Below are positions 38,315-46,137 of a stretch of 53,167 nucleotides of DNA, in pieces. This stretch comes from a virus. Position 1 is the stretch's first letter. Each line of letters starts with the position of its first letter. The stretch covers positions 1-53,167 of the IMG/VR virus record IMGVR_UViG_3300025120_000073. One strand, given 5' to 3'. Position numbers and translations under genes: made by a program. Under the pieces are notes generated by a model that ran no database searches, had not been told where the DNA came from, and saw only the letters and a program-made list of their open reading frames with translations.

Positions 38315-40246
38315 TTATTTCGCAGTTGCATCAAGATCGACACCTAAAGAGCCTATGCCCCCAAGTAGAGATTGAAAATATTTTTCTTTGACAGAAAGAT
38401 CTGCAACTTCTCTTTTAAGACTTTCTACTGAATTTGCTAATTGCTTCTTTTGCTCATCATCATAAATTATTCCTTCTTTTGAGGGAGAAGTCATTTCGGC
38501 TATTTTTTCCATAAGGCTAGATTTTCGTGTTTGAATATTATTTAATCTTGAAATAACATTAGTACCCGAAAGACCGCTCTTATCCTTACCTGCGGCAGTG
38601 GCTCTAGCTTGTTCTAGCTTTCTTTGAGCATCGAGTAATGTAATCTTATCAGCTCTATATGATTTTCTAGAAGCCTGAAGATCTTCCACACCTGCCATAC
38701 CCGCTTCGCCCAAAGCACCACCAAACGTAGGATTGCTAGATGACATAAGTGCTAAACCCATTTTAGCTAAAGCTAGGTATTTATCTTGCTCTCTATCTTC
38801 TTCGTTTTCTTTCAACATGTTAGCGATTTCTGATTCAAGAGAGCTAACAGCAGAATTTGGGTCGGGCTTCTTTTTTGTGGGATCAATGAATAGATCGTCA
38901 TCTATTTTATCAGCAGGTTTTAAACGCTTATCTTCAGCATCCATAGATTTTGCTATCTGCATACCTTCATCCATTAGTGATTGTTCAGCAGATAAATTAG
39001 CAAACGTGTCTCCCAAAGAATCTAAATTAGAATTTCTAGCACTTAGGATGTCAGGCATAGCTCTATTAACAGGTGTTTCAGAAGTAAATTCAGGTATATT
39101 GTCTGTAGTATCTAAATTGCTTAGTTGCTGACTTCTTAATTTACCAATATTTTCCATAGCTTCTATGCTAGGAAGACCACTTGTAGACCTCCTTGACCCT
39201 GCAATACTTTCCATATCTAAAGGATTTTGCCCTTGATCTGGATATTGAAGAGCTGTGCCTTCAAATATCGTCTTTAGATCTGGGCTTTCAATTTCTGTCT
39301 CAGGATTTGACTTAAGCATATTAGATGCAGTGTCTATATTTTCAGAACTCCCTGTGCCTGTTACATCGAAAGCTTCTACGCTTGGGCCTTCGTAAGGCTT
39401 TAAGGTAAAATTTTTGTCCTTCACTAAAGGCATTTGAGGCAGGTCTCTAAATTCATCAGGCTGCTTATCAGTGGATGCAATTGATGGCATCTGATTACCC
39501 AGTGTAAACATTGGGTCAGGGGTATTAACAGGAGCTATCTCAGACATAGGATTAAAAGTATCTAGGTTCGCAGATATATTTCCTATTCCACCAAGATCAG
39601 TAGTAACATTTGGCCCAGTGTTTAAAACAGCACTTACAATCTCAGGACTTGTTACTTCTTGCCCACGCCTCATACTGCCGCTTCTGGAAGCTTTAAAAAC
39701 TCTGCCAGAACCATCTGTGAGGTATCTTTGACCCTCGTACACAACTTCTCTAGTTGGGCTACCTGCTGTTGCCATCTTAACAACGCCACCATCAGCTTTC
39801 TTTTCAACAGGTCTGTAGTCCCCACCAAAGTTAATCATTTCTGCGATAGACTTGCCGCCAGTAGCTTCCCTAACTTCTTCTTCTTCATCAGCACCTATAC
39901 TTCTTAGGTATGCCAACAGCATATCCATTCTATTGCGAGATGGCTTTCCACCCTTTTCCATCATCTCGACACCATCATTTTGTTCAATTGAACTTTTTGG
40001 AGCCATAGATCTAGCCATGTCCATTATGCCGCCTTGAGGTACACCTGCTGCAGAAACTACTTCTTGAGCAACTGTAGGTTGGTTTTGAGCTTGCCGACCT
40101 TCTATGTCTTGCTTCATTCGGTTGCGTCTGCCTAGCTCTGTAAGAACCAGAAACTGAGGAACCATCCCAGATGGCTTATTTATTTCACCAACTAGCTGCT
40201 GTTCAGAAAAGTTTTTAAGAGTGTCTTGTACTTCAACTATGTTCAT
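38315..40246 (-). CDS. internal virion / ejection protein, 643 residues
   Basis: Starts MNIVEVQDTLKNFSEQQLVG, a pattern I recall from internal virion proteins of marine phages, followed by PSGMVPQFLVLTELGRRNRM. The long middle (80-450) is low-complexity, Ser/Pro/Asp-rich and probably disordered; the C-terminal part (480-643) is helical (KYLALAKMGLALMSSSNPTF, LSVKEKYFQSLLGG). No enzyme motif is seen. It overlaps the upstream gene by one base and lies 14 bp from the giant gene, suggesting ejection with it. The palindrome at 39982 encodes Ser-Ser-Ile-Glu at residues 85-88. Confidence 0.75.
   Translation of the reverse strand: MNIVEVQDTLKNFSEQQLVGEINKPSGMVPQFLVLTELGRRNRMKQDIEGRQAQNQPTVAQEVVSAAGVPQGGIMDMARSMAPKSSIEQNDGVEMMEKGGKPSRNRMDMLLAYLRSIGADEEEEVREATGGKSIAEMINFGGDYRPVEKKADGGVVKMATAGSPTREVVYEGQRYLTDGSGRVFKASRSGSMRRGQEVTSPEIVSAVLNTGPNVTTDLGGIGNISANLDTFNPMSEIAPVNTPDPMFTLGNQMPSIASTDKQPDEFRDLPQMPLVKDKNFTLKPYEGPSVEAFDVTGTGSSENIDTASNMLKSNPETEIESPDLKTIFEGTALQYPDQGQNPLDMESIAGSRRSTSGLPSIEAMENIGKLRSQQLSNLDTTDNIPEFTSETPVNRAMPDILSARNSNLDSLGDTFANLSAEQSLMDEGMQIAKSMDAEDKRLKPADKIDDDLFIDPTKKKPDPNSAVSSLESEIANMLKENEEDREQDKYLALAKMGLALMSSSNPTFGGALGEAGMAGVEDLQASRKSYRADKITLLDAQRKLEQARATAAGKDKSGLSGTNVISRLNNIQTRKSSLMEKIAEMTSPSKEGIIYDDEQKKQLANSVESLKREVADLSVKEKYFQSLLGGIGSLGVDLDATAK
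39982..39993. repeat. dispersed palindrome inside 643-residue gene
   Basis: Exact copy in the low-complexity region, reading Ser-Ser-Ile-Glu, followed by Gln-Asn. Confidence 0.95.
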
Positions 40247-41109
40247 TACGTTAACCCACGATAAAGACTTAGACCTGCAACTCCTGCCCCAAGTGCCTGT
40301 TGCATTGGGTTATATGGCTGAAAGTTTTGCTGTGATGTATTTGGCCTGACAGGAACACCCTGAAGCATGTTTGAAAAGAAACCCAACTGATCTTTATTGA
40401 AATTCTGTTGGTTCATAAAGTCCTGATAACCTATATCCATACCTGCCTGTTGTTCTCCAAGCTGTTGCTTTCCTATGCCTTCAAGAAGTTGTGCGCCCTG
40501 TATGTCACCTGCTCTTCTAGCACTCCCAAGTTGTGCAAGCTGACCAAGCCCTGACATACCTGCTTGTCTGTCTGCATCAAAACCTGATCTAGCATCCCTA
40601 AAAGCAGCTTCTCTGCCACTAGCATCGATGTCTCCTAGCTGTTGCTGCAGACCTTCCTGCGCTAAGTAATCAGTTACGCCCTGTCTAGAACCACCAAACG
40701 CCCCCGCATTTACAGCTTGGGCATTTCTAGACGCACCCATACGGTTAAAATCTTGTATTGCACCCTGTTTTTGTCTATCTACAACCTGTTCCATGTATGG
40801 GTTCATGTAGTCTTGAGCCATTTGCCCAGTAAACTGACCCTGTCGAGATAGATCTCTAATACCACCTATAGCCTCTTGTGTCTCAGGCATACCCTGATTT
40901 GCCACGTTTCTAGCCATATCTCTTGAGTTAACTATGTCAGCTATGCTTCCAGACTCGGCTATTCTCTGACCCTGATATGGCTGATATCCTTGTAAGGATT
41001 CACCTTCAGCACGTTCCATAAGGTTTTCAAAGTACGGACGGGCGTAGTCAGGCAGTGAATTAATGACTGTCTGTTCTCCCGATTTTACTTGCTTATTACC
41101 CTTACCCAT
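40246..41109 (-). CDS. internal virion protein, Gln/Gly-rich helical
   Basis: A 287-residue protein: MGKGNKQVKSGEQTVINSLP, DYARPYFENLMERAEGESLQ, then repeated Gln/Gly/Ala/Asp helices (GQMAQDYMNPYMEQVVDRQK, GAIQDFNRMGASRNAQAVNA). I recall such proteins in the ejection cluster of marine podovirus-like phages. It has no membrane segment and no recognised domain. Start and stop overlap both neighbours by one base, so the ejection genes are translated as a coupled series. Confidence 0.72.
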   Translation of the reverse strand: MGKGNKQVKSGEQTVINSLPDYARPYFENLMERAEGESLQGYQPYQGQRIAESGSIADIVNSRDMARNVANQGMPETQEAIGGIRDLSRQGQFTGQMAQDYMNPYMEQVVDRQKQGAIQDFNRMGASRNAQAVNAGAFGGSRQGVTDYLAQEGLQQQLGDIDASGREAAFRDARSGFDADRQAGMSGLGQLAQLGSARRAGDIQGAQLLEGIGKQQLGEQQAGMDIGYQDFMNQQNFNKDQLGFFSNMLQGVPVRPNTSQQNFQPYNPMQQALGAGVAGLSLYRGLT

Positions 41110-41552
41110 CAGTTTAACTCCATTTTATAGGCGATATAATCTGGCTTCCAACCATATTTTCTAAGCCAACGATCCCAACCCCTTCTTCCATAACCTTCTA
41201 AATACTTGCAGTTATGTATTTTAGCGTATTGAGATATTCTTTCTTGTGCCAACGGCAACCAATCCTTCATTCTCTTACCACCAATCCAGTCCATAGCCAT
41301 AGAGTTTCCTTGAGGATATTCTATTAATCTGGTGGTAATTGCGGCTATAATATCATCATCTCTATCGTGGTCAGCAACAATCCATAATACAATCTGATTA
41401 TCTACAATCTCTGGATACAGATCTTCTACTTTGTACTTTCCTTCTGCGGTCTTAACTGACTTTTCCATTATATCAGACACTTTAGACCAAACACTATCAA
41501 GAAATTCAACAGGAACTGGAGTAAACATTAATCCTGTTCTTACATCTTTCAT
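41109..41552 (-). CDS. GNAT-like small internal virion protein (T7 gp13-like)
   Basis: A 147-residue protein with a fold resembling a truncated acetyltransferase: IVDNQIVLWIVADHDRDDDI, then LAQERISQYAKIHNCKYLEG, YGRRGWDRWLRKYGWKPDYI. The C-terminal G-R-x-G-W-x-R-x-L-x2-x-G pattern is typical of the GNAT-like internal proteins of podoviruses such as T7 gp13. The acetyl-CoA pyrophosphate loop (Q/R-x2-G-x-G/A) is not evident, so it is probably a structural relative and not an active enzyme. Confidence 0.65.
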   Translation of the reverse strand: MKDVRTGLMFTPVPVEFLDSVWSKVSDIMEKSVKTAEGKYKVEDLYPEIVDNQIVLWIVADHDRDDDIIAAITTRLIEYPQGNSMAMDWIGGKRMKDWLPLAQERISQYAKIHNCKYLEGYGRRGWDRWLRKYGWKPDYIAYKMELN

Positions 41553-42619
41553 GACAACGCCTTACCCATTATCCCCATAGCATCTATTTCTTCAGGCTGC
41601 ATAGAAGATCCTGTTGCAGCTTTTCTAACATCTTCTCTCATCTTATCTAACTTTTCTGCACCTGCATCACTAGATCCGTTACCAATCATAGAAACTGTTG
41701 GAGCATCAACCACATACTCATCTTTACTTATAAGAAGATCTTGCTCTCCATCAATGGTTGCAGGAACTGAATCACTCATTCCGTCACCACCGCCATCAAT
41801 CATTCCTTCTGCCTTGCCACCAACATCATTGTATTCACCTTCTTGAACATCTTGAACTAGCTCTTGTAGAGCCTCTTCTCCGTACTTCTGTACGAATTGT
41901 GCCAAAGCTATTGATGCTGACTGCTCATCCATATTGCCTTTTACGGCATTTACAGCGTTTACAATAAGGTCTTTTTCGTTTGGTGGAGCTGCTGTTGGAG
42001 CTAAATCGGCTATACCGCCCTCTTGTATAAACTTAGTTTGCAGCTCATCTGCAGATGGATTTCTAAAGCCATAGTTAAATTCTGGATCTATTCCGGGCCT
42101 GTATCCCATTGGTGGCTGTTGTATGTTCTGTTGTATTGGTATTGTTTCTCTTGGCTTAAATGGTGTTTTTGCGGGATCTTCCTGTTGCTTAGAAGCATCT
42201 GCTAACATTGTGCCGCCCACTACACCTGCGGTTGTAAATGGATTTGTTTTGGCAAGGTTAACTCCAGTATCAAACGTACTTTGCAAGGCATTTTTGGCCC
42301 CACCAAGACTTTCAAGTGCGCCACTGGTGTTTGCAGGTGTTACTGCATTCGCCATTTGTGGATTTACCATATCTTTAAGTTTCGCTAGTCCTGTAGCATC
42401 TGGGTTCGGAGCAGCAAACTCTTTACCAAGACCACCTAGAAGCTTACCACCCATGAAGCTTGTTAAACCTGTACCTATAGCTTCATCTAAATCATCACCC
42501 TGAAGTAAACTACCTAAACCAGAGCCTATAGCTCCTGCTGCTAATGGACTTAAAGCTGAACCAAACATTCCGGGCAGTATTGCTGAACCTAAAAAGCTAC
42601 CTAAGAGGGGAAGTACCAT
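41549..42619 (-). CDS. internal virion protein with hydrophobic Gly-rich N-terminus
   Basis: A 356-residue protein. Residues 1-55 are hydrophobic and Gly/Leu/Ser-rich (LLGSFLGSAILPGMFGSALS, PLAAGAIGSGLGSLLQG), likely able to enter membranes. The C-terminus contains QDLLISKDEYVVDAPTVSMI, GNGSSDAGAEKLDKMREDVR, a motif shared by many marine phage proteins (L-x2-x-E-Y/F-V-V, then G-N-G-S-x-D-A-G-A). Probably ejected to form part of a channel. A palindrome lies 16 nt before the start, with GGAG between. Confidence 0.75.
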   Translation of the reverse strand: MVLPLLGSFLGSAILPGMFGSALSPLAAGAIGSGLGSLLQGDDLDEAIGTGLTSFMGGKLLGGLGKEFAAPNPDATGLAKLKDMVNPQMANAVTPANTSGALESLGGAKNALQSTFDTGVNLAKTNPFTTAGVVGGTMLADASKQQEDPAKTPFKPRETIPIQQNIQQPPMGYRPGIDPEFNYGFRNPSADELQTKFIQEGGIADLAPTAAPPNEKDLIVNAVNAVKGNMDEQSASIALAQFVQKYGEEALQELVQDVQEGEYNDVGGKAEGMIDGGGDGMSDSVPATIDGEQDLLISKDEYVVDAPTVSMIGNGSSDAGAEKLDKMREDVRKAATGSSMQPEEIDAMGIMGKALS

Positions 42620-42634
42620 TTAAATCTCCAAAAA

Positions 42635-42646
42635 GTTCAATTGAAC
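42635..42646. repeat. dispersed palindrome before ejection-gene cluster
   Basis: Exact copy, 16 nt before the ATG at 42619 and followed on the minus strand by TTTTTGGAGA, almost the same block as at 1473. Confidence 0.95.
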
Positions 42647-42678
42647 TTTAACATTTTATTACATTTTATACTATAGTA

Positions 42679-43290
42679 TTATTTTAACCAACCATAAATC
42701 TTTTTAGTTTCTTTTATACGATGATCTAGACCATTGTAACCACCGTTTACAACCTTAGTTACGCGCTTAATTGTGTCTTCATTTACACCTTCATCACATA
42801 TTTTCCATATGTTGTTTCTTTTGAAGAACCACAAAGCTGAATCCATAGCGTAATCATGAGATACAAGATCAGGGTTGTCCATGACCTCTGGTAGCCTCAT
42901 ATCGCTTGAAAACATCCTATAGTTGTCTCTGTGCGTTAATTGAAGGAAACCTCGACCCCGCCACACATAGCCTTGTCCCTCGTTACCGCCACGGTGTCCG
43001 TACACCTTGTCAGCAAGAGCTTGAGGGTTTCTAGCATACGGCTCTGCCTCCGCTGTTGTTTTAAAGTACTTACTAAACACCCTCAAACAAGACTCAACAG
43101 AATAGTTTAGATTTTCTGCCGTATGCTTAAAAGAACCACTTTCATGCACAGTCTGACCTAGCAGGTGTGCGCCACGCTCTGGTGACAGCTCAAGATGCAT
43201 AACCATAGCTTTAGCGGTATTGGGGCCAAACGCTCCATCTGGTTCTACACCACACTTTTCTTGCAGTAATTTTAATGCTTCAAACGCCAT
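42679..43290 (-). CDS. GH19 endolysin (chitinase-like) with PG-binding N-terminus
   Basis: A 203-residue lytic enzyme. LLQEKCGVEPDGAFGPNTAK (8-27) is a short peptidoglycan-binding motif. The catalytic region HLLGQTVHESGSFKHTAENL (42-61) carries Glu50 and Glu59 in the places of the GH19 acid/base pair, followed by VWRGRGFLQLTHRDNY (109-124), also a GH19 signature. The start MAFEALK is chosen with AAGGAA upstream. No signal peptide, so it needs a holin, and a holin-like gene lies two genes away. It overlaps the nuclease gene upstream by 11 bp. Confidence 0.88.
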   Translation of the reverse strand: MAFEALKLLQEKCGVEPDGAFGPNTAKAMVMHLELSPERGAHLLGQTVHESGSFKHTAENLNYSVESCLRVFSKYFKTTAEAEPYARNPQALADKVYGHRGGNEGQGYVWRGRGFLQLTHRDNYRMFSSDMRLPEVMDNPDLVSHDYAMDSALWFFKRNNIWKICDEGVNEDTIKRVTKVVNGGYNGLDHRIKETKKIYGWLK

Positions 43291-43684
43291 CAGCTTCATT
43301 CCTTTTAGCCATAAGATCTTCAAGGTTCCTTACTTTAGTGCCGCCATCGTAAGGCCAAGCATAACCCTTATCAATCATAACCTGATTAATAGACTTTGTG
43401 TCTTCATCTGATTTGTACAGCCAACCAAGCATACGCCCGAACTTACCATCTTTTTCAGTTCTTACGGTAAGCTTTGTTGCTTCCATAAGATGCATCTCCA
43501 AGAACTCTGTAGCTTGATAACCCATCTCTTTTTCTTTTGGGTTTTTAGTTCTCTTCTCTGGTGTATCTATACCCGCGAGCCTAACCCGCTCTTTCTTGGT
43601 GAGATCGAACCCAAGATCTATGCTGATGTCTATTGTGTCACCATCAACAACTCTATCTATAGATTTTACAAAATAAGTGTACAT
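43280..43684 (-). CDS. staphylococcal-nuclease-like thermonuclease
   Basis: A 134-residue SNase: VVDGDTIDI (12-20), RLAGIDTPE (35-43), KFGRMLGWLY (81-90), and NQVMIDKGYAWPYDGG (100-115). The active-site residues Asp16, Arg35, Asp40, Glu43 and Arg84 are all present, at positions matching the known enzyme. No signal peptide is visible. Placed between holin-like and endolysin genes, it is likely active late, for example on remaining host DNA or on released DNA. It overlaps both neighbours, so it belongs to the lysis cassette. Confidence 0.88.
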   Translation of the reverse strand: MYTYFVKSIDRVVDGDTIDISIDLGFDLTKKERVRLAGIDTPEKRTKNPKEKEMGYQATEFLEMHLMEATKLTVRTEKDGKFGRMLGWLYKSDEDTKSINQVMIDKGYAWPYDGGTKVRNLEDLMAKRNEADGV

Positions 43685-44067
43685 TATTTTTTCCCCATAA
43701 ATTGTTTACCGCCACGGATTCCTATAGCCGCACTGCATACAGCAAAAACTAACCAAGTATACCACTCTGGGAGTTCAGACAAACGATCAAAGCCGTTTTT
43801 TACAACATTCTCTAGACCCGGTATGAAGCATAAAATAACTGGAATCATTACAACAATAGTTATAAATTCGTCTTTCCACGAGTTCTTGGTGCTTTCTGCC
43901 ATTATTCTTTCCCAATCGGCAGTCGAGGTCTCTTTTGACATTAAAATGGCTGCTTTTGATTCCGCCTCTACAAGCTTTAGCTTTGTGTTTGCGGTGGCTT
44001 TGTCAGCTTTACCTTGCAAATAACTACTTGCAAGGTTTGCTATTGGTCCTATTAACTGTCCTATCAT
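43684..44067 (-). CDS. holin-like 3TM protein (GTA-holin type)
   Basis: A 127-residue protein with an N-terminal amphipathic part (MIGQLIGPIANLASSYLQGK), a charged helix, then STKNSWKDEFITIVVMIPVI, LCFIPGLENVVKNGFD and WYTWLVFAVCSAAIGIRGGK. Two or three membrane passes and the sequence style match the 3TM holin of gene-transfer agents and many marine phages. It would let the endolysin reach the cell wall. Overlaps neighbours on both sides by 1-4 bp. Confidence 0.82.
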   Translation of the reverse strand: MIGQLIGPIANLASSYLQGKADKATANTKLKLVEAESKAAILMSKETSTADWERIMAESTKNSWKDEFITIVVMIPVILCFIPGLENVVKNGFDRLSELPEWYTWLVFAVCSAAIGIRGGKQFMGKK

Positions 44068-44369
44068 TTGTTAGATCCCATGTTTGTAAAACCAAAATAT
44101 GCTGCGGTTACACCCGACACAGCAACTACATACACTGCGGCTATATCTGCAAGTAAGTTTGAGGCTTGTTCCAACCCTAGCCAAGAAGACATGACGATTG
44201 CGAAAGGATATAAAACCATGCCACTTAAAGCAAACCACGTCATCCGTAGTTGTGCGTCGCGCTTTGCGTCGGCATCTTCCATCATACGGCGGCGATCTTC
44301 GAGCATTATCTGACGCTCATCTGGATCAATCTTGCCGTTATCGTTTAGATCGTAGTCCTTTTTGGGCAT
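44064..44369 (-). CDS. small membrane protein with EF-hand-like loop
   Basis: A 101-residue protein. Residues 7-18, DLNDNGKIDPDE, match the 12-position EF-hand calcium loop at all ligand positions (1 D, 3 N, 5 N, 9 D, 12 E, with G at 6 and I at 8). A charged helix follows (RQIMLEDRRRMMEDADAKRD), then two membrane helices (MTWFALSGMVLYPFAIVM, LLADIAAVYVVAVSGVTAAY). I recall related proteins in marine phages next to holins. A calcium-sensing holin or antiholin is an idea, not shown. Confidence 0.7.
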   Translation of the reverse strand: MPKKDYDLNDNGKIDPDERQIMLEDRRRMMEDADAKRDAQLRMTWFALSGMVLYPFAIVMSSWLGLEQASNLLADIAAVYVVAVSGVTAAYFGFTNMGSNK

Positions 44370-44547
44370 TTGCGTAATCCTGTACTATTTTTCTATCGTA
44401 TCCTAGTATAATTAACTTACCATTTTTATCATAGGCTGCAAACTTCTTTCCATGTTCTACTATTGTTGGCTGTTCACTTCTAGGCAAGTCACCTTCATTG
44501 AGTTGTGCGTTACTAGTATTTGTGCTTTTTTTGCTTGCTCTAGGCAT
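44338..44547 (-). CDS. small protein overlapping a neighbour, uncertain
   Basis: A 69-residue reading frame (PRASKKSTNTSNAQLNEGDL, then GKKFAAYDKNGKLIILGYDR, KIVQDYANAQKG). The C-terminal half looks like a real folded segment; the N-terminal half overlaps the 57-residue gene at 44460-44633 for 88 bp in another frame. No ribosome site stands out. The true gene may begin later at an alternative start. Confidence 0.45.
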   Translation of the reverse strand: MPRASKKSTNTSNAQLNEGDLPRSEQPTIVEHGKKFAAYDKNGKLIILGYDRKIVQDYANAQKGLRSKR

Positions 44548-44633
44548 TGTTCTTTATCCGAAAATGTGCCGATCTGATAATACTGCAAGCGATCTGTACT
44601 GATAAAATGTAAAAAAACCAAAACATAAATCAT
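44460..44633 (-). CDS. small protein with N-terminal hydrophobic segment
   Basis: A 57-residue protein: MIYVLVFLHFISTDRLQYYQ, IGTFSDKEQCLEQAKKAQIL, VTHNSMKVTCLEVNSQQ. The first 11 residues are hydrophobic, a short anchor or signal-like segment; two Cys lie in the rest. I recall this short family in marine phages near lysis genes. The ATG overlaps the upstream stop (ATGA). Confidence 0.62.
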   Translation of the reverse strand: MIYVLVFLHFISTDRLQYYQIGTFSDKEQCLEQAKKAQILVTHNSMKVTCLEVNSQQ

Positions 44634-45088
44634 GGAAAATAATCCCAAACATCAACCCAACCCATATAATGCAAGTACCCTGCTGCTCCTATAAATGTCA
44701 TAATAAGGAGTACAATTATACCTACTATTGTAACCATTAATTCCTGTTGTTGTATAGCATCGCGCCTTGCCTGTGCTTCGGCCTCACGCTTCTCTGCTAA
44801 GACCTCTCTCCTAATTTTTAAAAGCTCTAAGTACTTTGATCTTCCGTAGGTTTGAGTGATCCACTCTTTGAGTTCTTCTTCAGCTTCTGCAGCCTGTCTA
44901 AGTTTCGCCCAACGATCCAACGCCGTAGCATTCGAGCTTTTTGCTGATATACCTTTTTTCTGTAGCGTTTTCTTAGCTTGGTCAGTTGCGTCAAAGAATT
45001 GTCCTATCTGTTTGCTAAGACCAGCTATGGATTTTCCAGTTTGGAGGCCTAACTTTATGCCGCTAAGAACCGTGATAGGATCGACCAT
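44630..45088 (-). CDS. coiled-coil protein with C-terminal membrane helix
   Basis: A 152-residue protein. The start MVDPITVLSG is preferred with GGAA upstream; a GTG two codons earlier is possible. VLSGIKLGLQTGKSIAGLSK, a charged coiled coil (TALDRWAKLRQAAEAEEELK, VLAEKREAEAQARRDAIQQQ) and a membrane helix near 118-140 (LMVTIVGIIVLLIMTFIGAA). Conserved in marine phages next to lysis genes. It may anchor in the inner membrane with the coiled coil in the cytoplasm; function unknown. Confidence 0.7.
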   Translation of the reverse strand: MVDPITVLSGIKLGLQTGKSIAGLSKQIGQFFDATDQAKKTLQKKGISAKSSNATALDRWAKLRQAAEAEEELKEWITQTYGRSKYLELLKIRREVLAEKREAEAQARRDAIQQQELMVTIVGIIVLLIMTFIGAAGYLHYMGWVDVWDYFP

Positions 45089-45090
45089 GA

Positions 45091-45486
45091 TCACATTCCA
45101 TCGCGTCTGCTAAACTCTACTGTTTTCTCTAAGATTGCTATCCTAGATTGCAGCTTAATGATCTCCATCATATGAGCCGCCATGCCGCCCATGTCTTCGT
45201 TAATCATATCTATATCTTGCCAAATCTCATTGTCTGCATCTTCCATGTCTTCATAGACCTCTGACAGAATATCAATAATTTCTTGAAGGTTATCAGTATT
45301 ACGCTGCACATCTCTGATTAGATTAGTCTTATCAGTAGCGTTGTTCTCAACAGTTAATATATTTACTGTCTCTTCAAGGTTAGATATTGTACTAGCTTGC
45401 TGAGCAGTCCACCAAATAAATCCACCGATCTGGGCTATAACAACCCCGACTACAGCAATACTCACTTTTGGTAACTTATCAGACAT
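45091..45486 (-). CDS. membrane-anchored coiled-coil protein (spanin-like layout)
   Basis: A 131-residue protein: one N-terminal membrane helix (VSIAVVGVVIAQIGGFIWWT) and a long acidic coiled coil (ISNLEETVNILTVENNATDK, DNLQEIIDILSEVYEDMEDA, LQSRIAILEKTVEFSRR). The layout fits an inner-membrane spanin (Rz-like), which would link to an outer lipoprotein. No partner lipoprotein with a lipobox was seen in the window, so this is a suggestion. Confidence 0.62.
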   Translation of the reverse strand: MSDKLPKVSIAVVGVVIAQIGGFIWWTAQQASTISNLEETVNILTVENNATDKTNLIRDVQRNTDNLQEIIDILSEVYEDMEDADNEIWQDIDMINEDMGGMAAHMMEIIKLQSRIAILEKTVEFSRRDGM

Positions 45487-45546
45487 TGCAATACGCTCTT
45501 ATAAATTTATCAAATATTATACTTGTATATTTTAAAAAGTCTATCA

Positions 45547-46137
45547 TCAGCCTTTACCTATAGATATTAAAAAAGCTTCTGGATTATGTTGCTCAGCAAC
45601 ATTTGGTATGTGAGCGTAACATTGATCGGTAGGGCCATCTCTGTAACTAAACAATCTGGGGGCTATAAATCCTAGCCTTTCGCACAAATCCCAAGGTTCA
45701 TTTGAACCTTTCCAGACTTCTCTATCGTTTGAAAACCATTCATTTTGTGTATCAATATAATCACCATTTGGGGTTTTTCTAATTATCTTAAAAAAGGGAA
45801 TATTAGGGTATGCTTTTGTTCTTTGATGCATATAGTGTTTGATAATTGTAATATTATTGTTTTCATCCAAATAATATCCTTTTCCAAATTCAGGATTTAG
45901 ATCATCATTTTGGATGTAAATTCTATTTTCATCTGTGCCTAGGCTATCTAGATCCAACCAATGATATTGATCATCTGACGCTATGTTAGCAGTATACTCA
46001 TAGCCAAACTCTGCTGCTAAGTGCTTTGCGTGATCTTTATTAACAACACCTATTACAAGTGACGTAACTCTATTACGGCAAGCATAAACTGCTTTATGAG
46101 CTATTTTCCATTGTGTGTTTGTTAGTGTTCTAGGCAT
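45547..46137 (-). CDS. fibre-partner protein, paralogue of 49692-50240
   Basis: A 196-residue protein directly after a tail fibre gene (one-base overlap). It shares several blocks with the 182-residue protein at 49692-50240: KAVYACRNRVTSLVIG versus TELIYCYRNKIESVTLV; WLDLDSLGTDENRIYI versus AVDLSTIGTDKLRVYL; GKGYYLDENN versus LGYYFSSNK; and NGDYID versus NGDVIS. The other copy also follows a fibre gene. A fibre chaperone or fibre tip attachment protein is likely from context. A palindrome variant lies in the gene. Confidence 0.7.
   Translation of the reverse strand: MPRTLTNTQWKIAHKAVYACRNRVTSLVIGVVNKDHAKHLAAEFGYEYTANIASDDQYHWLDLDSLGTDENRIYIQNDDLNPEFGKGYYLDENNNITIIKHYMHQRTKAYPNIPFFKIIRKTPNGDYIDTQNEWFSNDREVWKGSNEPWDLCERLGFIAPRLFSYRDGPTDQCYAHIPNVAEQHNPEAFLISIGKG
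45696..45707. repeat. variant palindrome GTTCATTTGAAC inside 45547-46137
   Basis: On the minus strand it reads GGT TCA AAT GAA CCT, Gly-Ser-Asn-Glu-Pro, keeping Ser-x-Glu of the Ser-Ile-Glu reading. Same variant as at 912 and 15305. Confidence 0.6.

Noticed and set aside
41109-41552. Active acetyltransferase
   Set aside because: The overall pattern resembles GNAT, but the acetyl-CoA binding loop is missing; a structural internal virion protein is more likely.
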